Origin: Numidum massiliense
GTDB taxonomy: Bacteria > Bacillota > Bacilli > Thermoactinomycetales > Novibacillaceae
NCBI RefSeq assembly: GCF_001375555.1
Contig: NZ_CTDZ01000009.1
Span: 3,550,357-3,614,356 of the forward strand
DNA: 64,000 nucleotides
Direction: 5' to 3'
The position numbers and the translations under genes were made by a program. This document shows, in pieces, positions 54,361 through 63,953 of this stretch (position 1 is the first letter of the stretch; every line of letters begins with the position of its first letter). The notes beneath the pieces are model-generated. The model ran no database searches, was not told the origin of the DNA, and saw only the letters and a list, made by a program, of their open reading frames with translations.

Positions 54361-54992
54361 GACAATACCCTTCCTCTGTTAAATTGAAACGGCGCTTTAC
54401 AGATGAAAATGAAGATGACCTCACCGATCACAATTGCCGCTACGGCATCTAAGACGACGTGTTGTTTGACAAACACGGTCGAAAGAATGATGGCGAGCCC
54501 CATCGCGTCGACCGCGGTTCGCGCGAATGTGTTGCGAGAGACGTAGCGAAAGGCGCGCATCATTAAATACGTGCTAAGGACGTGAATGCTCGGAAACGCG
54601 TTGTACGGTTCATCGGCTGCGTAAATGAGCGTGACGAGTTGTGTCATTAGGTCATCACCTGATAGCGCCGGACGTTCAACGTGTGTTTGATAGAAGAAGT
54701 AAATAATATAGCAAATGACCAAACTTATGTTGTAACTAACCAATGTGCGATAATACATCTGTCGGTCTTTGTAACATAAGTAAATGAAAAGTGCAAAAAT
54801 GAAAGGGTACCACAAAATATACGGGACGATAAACCACTTTAGGAACGGGATCGCCCCGTCCACAGTGAGCGCTAAGCTTTGCGAGCCGCGGCCAGCGTTG
54901 TTTAATAAAATGTAGGCAATGTTTAAGATCGGGATAGACAACAAGAAAACGAGCGGCTTCATCTCTTTGAGTTTTAATAAATATTTATTCAT
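54312..54992 (-). CDS. PAP2-family membrane phosphatase
   Basis: A 226-residue protein with about six helices and the PAP2 motifs: an RP of motif 1 in THVERPAL, PSIHVLS (PSxH) of motif 2, and KQHVVLDAVAAI of motif 3 (His and Asp). This group hydrolyses lipid phosphates such as undecaprenyl diphosphate or phosphatidic acid. It is the first gene of an operon with a VanR/VanS-like pair. The last 16 residues (WQKKRYSWSTTKRKY) are read through the start of the regulator gene. Confidence 0.85.
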   Translation of the reverse strand: MNKYLLKLKEMKPLVFLLSIPILNIAYILLNNAGRGSQSLALTVDGAIPFLKWFIVPYILWYPFIFALFIYLCYKDRQMYYRTLVSYNISLVICYIIYFFYQTHVERPALSGDDLMTQLVTLIYAADEPYNAFPSIHVLSTYLMMRAFRYVSRNTFARTAVDAMGLAIILSTVFVKQHVVLDAVAAIVIGEVIFIFICKAPFQFNRGRVLSWQKKRYSWSTTKRKY

Positions 54993-55260
54993 CGTCTACT
55001 TTTCTCCTCAAACTGTAAATATGTGCCCGTCGTACACACTCTATAGTATAAGACGAATAAGTTAACAAACAGTTTCATTTCACCTTAATAAAATCTTAAC
55101 ATGGATGCAAGTCATTGTGCACTTACGCGGTATGGAAATGTGTACAACAGAAGTAACAGTGTTCCAATTAAGTAAACGCGTTCATACGTCCGTTTGTTTC
55201 CTGTCCTAAGGAGAGGTAAAATAGAAAGAAACTTACTACATTATTTTAGGGGGATTTTAC

Positions 55261-55728
55261 GTGGCTGACGTACAAGTGGGACAAGTCGTACCTGAATTTC
55301 GCTTGCCGGCGTCGAACGGCGAAGAGGTGGCGCCTAGCGATTTTAAAGGAAAAAAAGTCGTGCTTTACTTTTATCCGAAAGATATGACGCCAGGATGTAC
55401 GACGGAAGCGTGTGATTTTCGCGATGCGCACAGTCAGTTCGAAGAAGAGAACGCCGTCGTGCTCGGCATTAGTCCGGACGACCTCAAATCGCACCACAAA
55501 TTTATCGATAAACATTCGTTGCCGTTTTTGTTGTTGGAGGACACGGCACACGAAGTTGCTAATTTATTCGGGGTGTGGAAATTAAAAAAGAACTTTGGTA
55601 AAGAGTATATGGGAATTGAGCGTTCGACGTTCGTGATCGACGAGGAGGGCAAGCTAGCGAAGGAGTGGCGCAAGGTAAAAGTGAAAGGTCACACGGAAGA
55701 AGTACTCGAGTTCGTGAAGTCGCTGTAA
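55261..55728 (+). CDS. bcp: Thioredoxin-dependent peroxiredoxin Bcp
   Basis: A 155-residue peroxiredoxin of the Bcp/PrxQ group. Peroxidatic Cys46 in TPGCTTEAC, and Cys51 as resolving Cys in the same helix; Arg in ERSTFVID completes the site. Reduces hydrogen peroxide and organic peroxides with thioredoxin electrons in the cytoplasm. GTG start after AGGGGG. Followed by a terminator. PerR, encoded 6 kb to the right, is a possible regulator but I see no PerR box here. Confidence 0.94.
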   Translation: MADVQVGQVVPEFRLPASNGEEVAPSDFKGKKVVLYFYPKDMTPGCTTEACDFRDAHSQFEEENAVVLGISPDDLKSHHKFIDKHSLPFLLLEDTAHEVANLFGVWKLKKNFGKEYMGIERSTFVIDEEGKLAKEWRKVKVKGHTEEVLEFVKSL

Positions 55729-56066
55729 CGAAAGTGTTATGGCGTCAAGGAGGTCGGTGCGCTAACAGTCGAAAGGCAACCAAAAGTTGAGCGACTCGTT
55801 CTTTATAATTGACGGGGTTAGTGATCGACTTATTTCATGTCGGTCATCTACCCTGTCTTTTTTTGCGCAATCGCGCGGGATGTTTTGGGCGTAGTCGACG
55901 AAAAGCGGTGCTTTGAAATAATGTAAGCAACGTTTTTGTAAAGAAGTGAAGTAATCGCTACTTGCGTATCGTCTTATATAGTAGGACAGCGTCGTTTAAT
56001 ATAGGTAGGAGTTTTTGATAAACTTGGTGGCCCAAGCCTCTACAGACAGTGAGGTGGAGACAATAC
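55729..56066. other. 338-nt region with bcp terminator and sigma gene control region
   Basis: After the bcp terminator there is an inverted repeat AAGTA-ATCGC-TACTT (55949-55963) and an AT-rich stretch with TATAGT near 55977. I do not find an ECF-type AAC..CGT pair with proper spacing. Confidence 0.4.
55811..55864 (+). terminator. Terminator after bcp
   Basis: GACGGGGT and TGATCGAC pair (with wobbles) to GTCGGTCA and ACCCTGTC, then TTTTTTT. Confidence 0.75.
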
Positions 56067-56645
56067 GTGACAGACGAAGAATTGGTTGAGCGGGTAAAGG
56101 GCGGAGAGCAAAGGGCTTTCCGGTTATTAGTGGCGCGTTATCAGTCGTTCGTCTACACGCTTATTGTGCGGATGGTTAGAGACCGGCAGCTCGCGGAAGA
56201 TTTGGCACAAGAGACGTTTTTACAAATGTACCGCTCGCTCGTCAGCTTCGACGCCAGAGCCAAGTTTTCGACATGGCTGTATCGCATTGCCCGTAACAAA
56301 GTGATCGACTGGAGTAGATCGCGGGCTTACAAGGAACAACAGGGTGAACGAGAGTTGCACGATGTATTTTGTACAGAGGAGTCAGTCGAGGATGAGGTGA
56401 TCCGCCGCGACGCGACAAGACAGTTGCTGCAATTAATGGAGCAGCTACCGGATCATTGCCGCGCGGTGTTGTGGATGTATTATGTACACGACCTTACGGG
56501 AAAGGAAATTGCCGAGCAACTACATATTCCTTATCGTACGGTTCAGACGAGGATCGCACGCGGAAAAAAGCAACTGTACAAACTGTGGCAGGAGGTGAAC
56601 CGCCATGCGTTGCGAGCAAGTATGGGAACGGATGTGGGATGTTGA
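56067..56645 (+). CDS. ECF-type sigma factor (SigW/SigV-like)
   Basis: A 192-residue ECF sigma factor: region 2 (DRQLAEDLAQETFLQMYRSL and FSTWLYRIARNKVIDWSRSR) and region 4 (LPDHCRAVLWMYYVHDLTGK, then IAEQLHIPYRTVQTRIARGK). Start GTG 56067 after GAGGTGGAG; the GTG at 56049 overlaps that site. Its end overlaps the anti-sigma gene by 41 bases. Confidence 0.93.
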   Translation: MTDEELVERVKGGEQRAFRLLVARYQSFVYTLIVRMVRDRQLAEDLAQETFLQMYRSLVSFDARAKFSTWLYRIARNKVIDWSRSRAYKEQQGERELHDVFCTEESVEDEVIRRDATRQLLQLMEQLPDHCRAVLWMYYVHDLTGKEIAEQLHIPYRTVQTRIARGKKQLYKLWQEVNRHALRASMGTDVGC

Positions 56646-57087
56646 CGGTGTGCGGCAAATGGAAGCGCACATCGCGACGTGTCCACGGTGCGCGGCAGAG
56701 TGGCAGTTAGTTCAGCAGTTCGAACGGGAATTAGCTACGATAACGGCCGATGCCCCTTCCGCACGGTTTACTGATCACGTGATGGCGCGGGTGGCGAAGG
56801 AGCCACCGTTGTCGAAACAGTTGTCACAACAATCGCATGCCACGGAATCGCAACGACAGCCGATGCAGGCAAACGATGAACCGTCAGCTGCTGCACATCG
56901 TCCATCCGGCTGGACATGGTCTACGCTTAACCACTTATGGGTGGCGAGTGCGGCGACATATGTGTTCATGCTCGGCGGTCGAACGTTTGTGGACGACGGC
57001 TCAGGGTTGCCGCTCGTCGCCGTTTACTCGGTCCGCTTGGGGCGAGCGATTGCGGATATGGTCGGATGGATCCCGTCGCTGTTTTAA
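56605..57087 (+). CDS. Zinc-finger anti-sigma factor
   Basis: A 160-residue protein. The N-terminal ZAS motif is seen in MEAHIATCPRCAAEW (HxxxCxxC, His22, Cys26, Cys29), preceded by Cys3. A hydrophobic stretch at about 108-125 (WVASAATYVFMLGG) and another near the end (about 140-158) can anchor it. It holds the overlapping sigma factor at the membrane until a signal appears. GGAGG before ATG. Confidence 0.85.
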   Translation: MRCEQVWERMWDVDGVRQMEAHIATCPRCAAEWQLVQQFERELATITADAPSARFTDHVMARVAKEPPLSKQLSQQSHATESQRQPMQANDEPSAAAHRPSGWTWSTLNHLWVASAATYVFMLGGRTFVDDGSGLPLVAVYSVRLGRAIADMVGWIPSLF

Positions 57088-57129
57088 ACAATTGTCGTGC
57101 TCAGCGTTTTGGTAAACGGAGGAGGTTGG

Positions 57130-57726
57130 ATGACTTTGCAGCATATACAACGAGAAAAATGGATGGCTTGTCTGTTAGCGATCCTTTTTCCAGGACTCGG
57201 TCACTTTTATTTAGGTAAAATTGAACGCGGCGTATTTATTATGGGCGCGTTCATCTTAAATATTTGTGCGATCGTTTTTTTGTCGGTCACGATGTTCGAG
57301 TCGATTTTTGCCGTAAATATCACCTTGATCACTCTGTTAGGTTTAATGCTGCCTGCCATATACTTTTTTAATATTTTCGACGCCTTGCACCACGGGGCGC
57401 ACTGGAAGCGTTCGGATTGGCTCCGGCGCACTCCTGCCCGTGGGGACGTTTCAGGCGTAGACGACTTGGAAGATTTTGAGACGCTCGACTGGATGCGTGA
57501 AGACACTTACCCGCCCAAGCGTCATTCACGACAGGCGCTACCAGTGAAAGGCGTCGGCATGGCCTTAGTTGCAGTCGGTATTTTTTTGTTGATAAGTACG
57601 CTGTTTTCCAATCGGCTGTTACTGTGGGCGCTGGACAACTTGCGGACGATCGGTGGCGTTTTTTTACTGGCGAGTGGCGGTTGGCTCATTTGGAAACAGT
57701 GGAAGTATCGGAAGGGAGGTCCATAA
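57130..57726 (+). CDS. TM2-like membrane protein of the sigma operon
   Basis: A 198-residue membrane protein: MACLLAILFPGLGHFYLGKI is the typical start of TM2-type domains, with helices at about 10-28, 34-55, 57-75 and two more near 140-185. The loop between has DDLEDFETLDW. ATG 57130 after GGAGGAGG; its stop abuts the next ATG. Probably part of the envelope response run by the sigma factor. Confidence 0.7.
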   Translation: MTLQHIQREKWMACLLAILFPGLGHFYLGKIERGVFIMGAFILNICAIVFLSVTMFESIFAVNITLITLLGLMLPAIYFFNIFDALHHGAHWKRSDWLRRTPARGDVSGVDDLEDFETLDWMREDTYPPKRHSRQALPVKGVGMALVAVGIFLLISTLFSNRLLLWALDNLRTIGGVFLLASGGWLIWKQWKYRKGGP

Positions 57727-58905
57727 ATGAAAGTCGGTAGATGGACGGTAGCGGGAGCGTTAATCGTCATTGGCGTTACGTTGCTGCTAAATCAGTGGGC
57801 GGAGACGAACCTTTTCTTGCAAATGATACCGTGGTGGCCAGTGTTGCTCATCGCGCTCGGCATTGAAGTGATGGTCAGCTACAGTCGCGGGAAGGAAGAT
57901 GGCAGGCGGAGGAAGTTCGACGTCGCCGGCCTCATCGTTCTCTCGTTAATCGTCGTCGTCGGGGCCGGTACGGCGCTGGCGCAAGATTTAGGTTTCGACA
58001 TATCGTTCCGCGACGGGTTTAACGTCGCGATCGGCGAGAACGGGGAGCCGCACGAGTTGGAACGCTTGGTTATCCCTGTCAAGGAACAACAACTGCTCAA
58101 ATTGGAAAACGATAACGGCAGTATCGACATCGCGGCATACGACGGCAATGACGTCGTGGTTGAGCCGACGCTTCTGTTGTCGGCAAAGAGAGAAGGGAAA
58201 TTAGAAAAAATAAAAAAGGAGGTCCGTTTCGACGTCAACGAGAAAGGGCATGTCATGTCAGTGGAGGTGAAGCGGTCGAAGAGTCAGTTTTCGCTGTTCA
58301 ATTTGTTCAGGGGAGACGATTTCTATGCTGTGCGATTGCAAGTAAAGGTACCACGTGCTCTTGCCGTCGATGCGAAGACTTTAAATGGAAAGGTTGTTGC
58401 GCAGGATGTACGCGGGGACGTGACATTGGAATCGTTAAACGGTGACATTCAAATAGCTAAAATTGAAGGGAACGCGGTGTTAGAGACGGCAAACGGATCG
58501 ATTCGCGGTACGGATGTGAGCGGATCGGTCCATGCAGAAACGTCGAATGGGTCTATTCATTTACAAAACGTTAGCGAGGCAGTCGAGGTGGAAACGACGC
58601 TCGGTTCGATTGACCTTACCGACGTAGCCGCGGCAGTGAGAGCCGAGACGAGCGCGGGTAGTATCGTCATAAACAGTAGGAAAATCGGGGGAAATTGGCG
58701 TGTATTTACTTCAGCTGGTAAAATTGACGTGACACTACCCGAAACGGCAGACGCGCGCATCCGCGCCGAGACGACCCTCGGTAAGGTAACGAGTGATTTC
58801 CCGTTGGACGGAGGGAAGGGACATCGCGGCTCGGTCGGTAACGGGACGTACGACATCGACTTGGAAACGTCTGCCGGCAGCATTGCGATAAAAAAAACGG
58901 AGTAA
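57727..58905 (+). CDS. Membrane-anchored DUF4097 beta-repeat protein
   Basis: A 392-residue protein. Three hydrophobic helices (about 7-25, 31-48 and 60-80), the first two of the LiaI/DUF5668 type with the PWWPVLLIALG motif, then a beta-repeat region from about 110. This holds eight or nine units of about 21 residues around (E)T(S/A)NGSI, e.g. LENDNGSIDI, LESLNGDIQI, AETSNGSIHL, VETTLGSIDL, LETSAGSIAI, typical of DUF4097 putative beta-helices. Similar to LiaG/YvlB of the cell-envelope stress response. Its ATG follows directly after the TM2 gene stop. Confidence 0.85.
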   Translation: MKVGRWTVAGALIVIGVTLLLNQWAETNLFLQMIPWWPVLLIALGIEVMVSYSRGKEDGRRRKFDVAGLIVLSLIVVVGAGTALAQDLGFDISFRDGFNVAIGENGEPHELERLVIPVKEQQLLKLENDNGSIDIAAYDGNDVVVEPTLLLSAKREGKLEKIKKEVRFDVNEKGHVMSVEVKRSKSQFSLFNLFRGDDFYAVRLQVKVPRALAVDAKTLNGKVVAQDVRGDVTLESLNGDIQIAKIEGNAVLETANGSIRGTDVSGSVHAETSNGSIHLQNVSEAVEVETTLGSIDLTDVAAAVRAETSAGSIVINSRKIGGNWRVFTSAGKIDVTLPETADARIRAETTLGKVTSDFPLDGGKGHRGSVGNGTYDIDLETSAGSIAIKKTE

Positions 58906-59000
58906 TTGATTAATGAGAGTGTGTGGATTTTATTTGGGATGCGTGGCGTTCGGCAGGAATATCGCGCGGAACCAAAGTAATGGTTACAGGAGGTGCTCGT

Positions 59001-59954
59001 GTGATTGTAGTCAGTACGACAAAAATGAGCAATAAACACGTGCAGCGTTTAAACGAACAGTTTCCAGAGTGTGAATTCATTCATACCGCAAATACGGAAG
59101 AAGCGCGGGCCGCACTAGCGAAGGCAGAAGTATTCGTCACGTTCGGCCGGGATGTGACGAGTGAGCTCGTCGGCGAAGCGCCCGCTTTAAAATGGGTGCA
59201 CGTGATGAGTGCCGGGTTAGACCCCTTACCTTTTGATGCCCTTAAGGCGCGCGGCATCGCGGTGACGAACGTCCGCGGCATCCACGCCATTCCGATGGCG
59301 GAATATACGTTTGCGGTGCTGTTGCAAATTGTGCGGCAGGTCGATGCGTTGACGGAAGCACAGCGCGCCCAGCGCTGGGATCAAAGCGTGCGCTTCGCAG
59401 AATTGTGGGATAAGACGCTCGGCATCGTAGGGGTAGGGGCGATCGGCCAAGAAATTGCCCGCCGTGCAAAAGTGTTCGGGATGCATACACTCGGGGTAAA
59501 TACGTCCGGTCGCGCGGTCCCGCACGTCGATACGATGTTCTTGACAGACGAACTGGCGCAACTAATGTCAGCGAGCGATTATGTCGTCGTGACGGTGCCG
59601 TATCTACCGGAAACACATCATTTGATCGACGCGAAGGCACTTGCTGCGATGCGGCGCGAGGCGTATTTGATCAACATTTCCCGTGGGTCGGTCGTCGACG
59701 AACACGCGTTAATGGCTGCACTCGAACAGCAGGAGATCGGTGGAGCGGTGCTGGATGTGTTTGTGCAAGAGCCGTTGCCGACGACCCACCCGCTGTGGAC
59801 GATGGACAACGTCATTCTTACACCGCACATTGCCGCGTTGTCGCCGATGTATATGACTCGTGCGGTACATATTTTAGTACACAATATGACCTGTTATTTG
59901 CAGGGGGATTGCTCACATATGCAGAACGTCGTCGACTTGGACAAGCGGTATTAA
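59001..59954 (+). CDS. D-2-hydroxyacid dehydrogenase
   Basis: A 317-residue NAD-dependent dehydrogenase. The nucleotide loop GVGAIGQEIARRAKVFGM is near 140-157, the Arg of SRGSVVDE near 231, Glu of VQEPLP near 260, and His of LTPHIAALSP near 280 make the Arg-Glu-His set. GTG 59001 follows AGGAGGTG; earlier in-frame codons lack a site. Acts on a 2-oxo acid; substrate not clear. Confidence 0.88.
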   Translation: MIVVSTTKMSNKHVQRLNEQFPECEFIHTANTEEARAALAKAEVFVTFGRDVTSELVGEAPALKWVHVMSAGLDPLPFDALKARGIAVTNVRGIHAIPMAEYTFAVLLQIVRQVDALTEAQRAQRWDQSVRFAELWDKTLGIVGVGAIGQEIARRAKVFGMHTLGVNTSGRAVPHVDTMFLTDELAQLMSASDYVVVTVPYLPETHHLIDAKALAAMRREAYLINISRGSVVDEHALMAALEQQEIGGAVLDVFVQEPLPTTHPLWTMDNVILTPHIAALSPMYMTRAVHILVHNMTCYLQGDCSHMQNVVDLDKRY

Positions 59955-60020
59955 CAGAAAGACTAAATGCCTTATTTTCTTCTTATATAATGGAGTAAAC
60001 GATTGGAGAGTGTGCGCAAG

Positions 60021-60671
60021 ATGAAGCCAAAGCCGAAACGCGTGCAAACGACAAAAATTTTGTCTACACTACAAAACATGTACCCGGATGCGACATGTGA
60101 GCTTAACTTCCGCACGCCGTTTGAACTGTTGATCGCCACCATTTTATCCGCTCAGTGTACTGATAAGCGCGTCAATGAAGTAACGGCAACGCTGTTTGCG
60201 AAGTATAATAAACCCGAGGATTTTTTGTCTTTGAGCGAAGAACAGATGCAGCAGGAAATTCGTGGCTTAGGTTTATTTAAAACAAAAAGCCGCAACATAT
60301 TATTAACGTGCCGTATGTTATGTGAACAGTACGGAGGCGAAGTGCCGCGCGACCGAAAGGCGCTAGAAGCGTTGCCTGGAGTCGGCCGCAAAACGGCTAA
60401 TGTCGTATTGAGTAACGCTTTTGACGTTCCGGCGATCGCCGTCGATACTCACGTGCAACGCGTGACGAACCGATTAGCGCTCGCTGACAGCGACAATCCG
60501 TTGGAAACAGAGCGCCAGTTGATGCGCAAAATTCCACGGGCGAAGTGGTCAGACGCCCACCACCAGCTCATTTGGCACGGACGCCGCGTATGTGTTGCAC
60601 GCAGGCCGCGTTGCTCGCAGTGTGATTTATTACCTTACTGTTGGTACGGTAAATCGGTTCACACTGTATAA
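60021..60671 (+). CDS. nth: Endonuclease III
   Basis: A 216-residue DNA glycosylase/AP lyase. HhH motif LPGVGRKTANVV with catalytic Lys124, then Asp142 in VDTHVQRV, and the C-terminal 4Fe-4S loop CVARRPRCSQCDLLPYC (Cys spacing 6-2-5). Removes oxidised pyrimidines in base excision repair. ATG 60021 with GGAGAG ten bases before. The cluster links it to the Fe-S machinery elsewhere in the window. Confidence 0.95.
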   Translation: MKPKPKRVQTTKILSTLQNMYPDATCELNFRTPFELLIATILSAQCTDKRVNEVTATLFAKYNKPEDFLSLSEEQMQQEIRGLGLFKTKSRNILLTCRMLCEQYGGEVPRDRKALEALPGVGRKTANVVLSNAFDVPAIAVDTHVQRVTNRLALADSDNPLETERQLMRKIPRAKWSDAHHQLIWHGRRVCVARRPRCSQCDLLPYCWYGKSVHTV

Positions 60672-60687
60672 TAAGGAGGGAAGTGCC

Positions 60688-60966
60688 ATGAAAATCGTGT
60701 TGTGTATCGCTGGACAAAAGATATGTCCGGACCTGCAGGCAACGCTCGGGCAGCACGACTATCGCGTGACAAAATTGGCAAGCGAAGGCGGTTTTTTGAA
60801 AAAAGGGAATGCGACGTTTCTCATCGGCGTCGATGACGATAAAGTCGAAGACGTCCTCAGCTTAGTTCAGGAAATAAGCGAAGAAAAAGGCGGGGGAACT
60901 CCTGCAGACCGGGCACTTGCCATCGTCATGAACGCACAGGCGGGGGCAGATTTACTGAACGAGTAA
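60688..60966 (+). CDS. DarA/YaaQ-like small PII-type protein (DUF970)
   Basis: A 92-residue protein with the core YRVTKLASEGGFLKKGNATFLIG followed by VDDDKVEDVLSLV (partial quotes), like DarA (PstA/YaaQ), the c-di-AMP-binding PII-like protein. The phrase TKLASxGGFLKxGNxTF is the part that contacts c-di-AMP in DarA. It is shorter than DarA (about 109 residues) and its end is different. It lies 16 bases after nth with AAGGAGGG, so both may be one unit. It is probably a paralogue, not the darA of the holB region. Confidence 0.8.
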   Translation: MKIVLCIAGQKICPDLQATLGQHDYRVTKLASEGGFLKKGNATFLIGVDDDKVEDVLSLVQEISEEKGGGTPADRALAIVMNAQAGADLLNE

Positions 60967-61010
60967 CGGCAGCCGCCCCACTGTTTTCCAGCATTTTATA
61001 GCTACTCGTA

Positions 61011-61059
61011 TTGACAAAAGATAGTTCCTCGACATACACTTATATTATAGTCATTATAA
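61011..61059 (+). promoter_or_regulatory. perR promoter with PerR box
   Basis: TTGACA (61011-61016), 18-base spacer, TACACT (61035-61040), then TTATAGTCATTATAA at 61045-61059, matching the PerR box TTATAATNATTATAA in all but one base. Autorepression is therefore likely. Confidence 0.8.
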
Positions 61060-61103
61060 ACTGAGAATGATTATGCTTATTTGTGAAGGCGAGGTGCATG
61101 ACG

Positions 61104-61550
61104 ATGGCCGAGGAACGATTTAAAGCTGCAGTGGAACGATTAAAAGCTAAAGGGATTCGAATGACGCCGCAACGTCATGCTATATTAGCTTACCTTTTAG
61201 GGACGCTATCCCATCCGACTGCAGACGAAATTTACCGGGCATTGGAACGAAACTTTCCGAACATGAGTGTAGCGACGGTTTACAACAACTTACGCGTGTT
61301 TAAAGATGCAGGATTGGTACGAGAGTTAACTTACGGTGACGCATCGAGTCGCTTTGATGCGAATGTGAGTGACCATTATCACGCTATTTGTTCCTCCTGT
61401 GGGAAAATTGAAGATTTCGATTACCCGACTTTAGAGATGGTTGAACAGCAAGCAGCGCAGGAGACAGGGTTTCATGTGTATTCCCATCGCATGGAAGTGT
61501 ACGGTCTTTGCAGACAGTGTCAAAACAAGAAGCAACTGGCCGCTAACTGA
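61104..61550 (+). CDS. perR: Peroxide-sensing repressor PerR
   Basis: A 148-residue Fur-family protein. Starting at ATG 61104 the residue numbers equal those of B. subtilis PerR: regulatory metal ligands His37, Asp85, His91, His93 and Asp104, and zinc Cys96 and Cys99 with the second CxxC pair near 136-139. His37 and His91 are the residues oxidised by peroxide in PerR. A PerR box lies upstream, and ygzB follows, as in Bacillus. Terminator directly behind. Confidence 0.97.
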   Translation: MAEERFKAAVERLKAKGIRMTPQRHAILAYLLGTLSHPTADEIYRALERNFPNMSVATVYNNLRVFKDAGLVRELTYGDASSRFDANVSDHYHAICSSCGKIEDFDYPTLEMVEQQAAQETGFHVYSHRMEVYGLCRQCQNKKQLAAN

Positions 61551-61552
61551 AC

Positions 61553-61594
61553 AAAAAAGGCCCTAACCGCGAACGAACGGTTAGGGCCTTTTTT
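61553..61594. terminator. Bidirectional terminator between perR and ygzB
   Basis: AAGGCCCTAACCG pairs perfectly with CGGTTAGGGCCTT, with A and T runs on both sides. Confidence 0.93.
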
Positions 61595-61616
61595 GCCTCT
61601 TCATCTATTTGCCGAT

Positions 61617-61937
61617 TTAGTCAGCTTGCGTCTTATTTTCCGGTGCATATTGCGGATCGAACGACAAGGCCGCTTTGCAAAACATGCAATGGTCGTCTTT
61701 TCCGAGCATTTTTGTCGTTCGGCTACATTCGGGGCAGACGACTCGCGCTGCCTGAGTGGACAGCATACCGGCCCAAAAATACATGCCGAAACTGGAAAAC
61801 ATGACGAGTAGCCCTATTATAAAGAAGAACACCATTGCTGGTTTCCATAAGAACCCTAGGTACATAACTGCGACGCCCAGAAATACTAACATTAGCGCAA
61901 GCGTCCTGAGCTTATTAATTTTGCTGGCGAATAACAC
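61617..61937 (-). CDS. ygzB: YgzB-like membrane protein with zinc ribbon
   Basis: A 106-residue protein: two helices (about 12-30 and 33-55) and a C-terminal zinc ribbon VCPECSRTTKMLGKDDHCMFCKAAL (cited in part: CPEC and CMFC). The position beside perR is the same in B. subtilis. Function unknown. Confidence 0.9.
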   Translation of the reverse strand: MLFASKINKLRTLALMLVFLGVAVMYLGFLWKPAMVFFFIIGLLVMFSSFGMYFWAGMLSTQAARVVCPECSRTTKMLGKDDHCMFCKAALSFDPQYAPENKTQAD

Positions 61938-62084
61938 GATCGGATCCCTCCTCGCTCATTACGTATAGTATAAGGCAATCCGGCGAAATAAGAAACGCAT
62001 ATTGATCAACGCAGCAATCACACATAGGCATGCAAAGTGTTTTATAGCCTCGTTAACACACAATTACGACTATAATTTTAGGTG

Positions 62085-62112
62085 TTGACGTGAGCCGTCG
62101 ATCCGTGATAGT
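62085..62112 (+). promoter_or_regulatory. rrn promoter P1
   Basis: TTGACG (62085-62090), 16-base spacer, GATAGT (62107-62112). Confidence 0.6.
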
Positions 62113-62227
62113 ATATAACTTGTCGCCGCGAGAGCGGGTTACCGCGAACGCCAGCGACAGCCGAAGCGGCAAGATAAGATAGCCGCGTCGGGCACGGGTT
62201 CGAGCGAAAATAACTTAAAAAAAGTTG

Positions 62228-62256
62228 TTGACAAACGCTCGGCTGTGTGATAAGAT
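62228..62256 (+). promoter_or_regulatory. rrn promoter P2
   Basis: TTGACA (62228-62233), 17-base spacer, TAAGAT (62251-62256), about 130 bases before the mature 16S end. Confidence 0.8.
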
Positions 62257-62316
62257 AAGAAAGTCGCCTCGAGAGAGCGCGGCAGCAAAGAACGAGAATG
62301 TTCCTTGAAAACTGAA

Positions 62317-62333
62317 CGAACAAGCCAACGTGC
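62317..62333 (+). other. Left arm of the 16S processing stem
   Basis: AACGAAC and GCCAACGTGC (62324-62333) can pair with GCACGTTGGC (63967-63976) and GTTCGTT right after it. This encloses the entire 16S gene and fits an RNase III processing stem. Confidence 0.75.
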
Positions 62334-62386
62334 GAGGAACCCATCATTCACTTGATGGACAACAGTTAGGAATAACAAACTTACCT

Positions 62387-63953
<1,567 letters not shown>

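Larger units (their letters stand above)
61938..62386. other. rRNA leader region
   Basis: 449 bases before 16S rRNA. It holds two sigma-A promoters (separate entries), GC-rich leader segments, and the segment TTCCTTGAAAACTGAACGA often seen ahead of Bacillales rRNA genes and in their spacers. Confidence 0.75.

Noticed and set aside
61104..61550. Fur or Zur instead of PerR
   Set aside because: All ligand positions and the upstream box match PerR, including Asp85 and Asp104.
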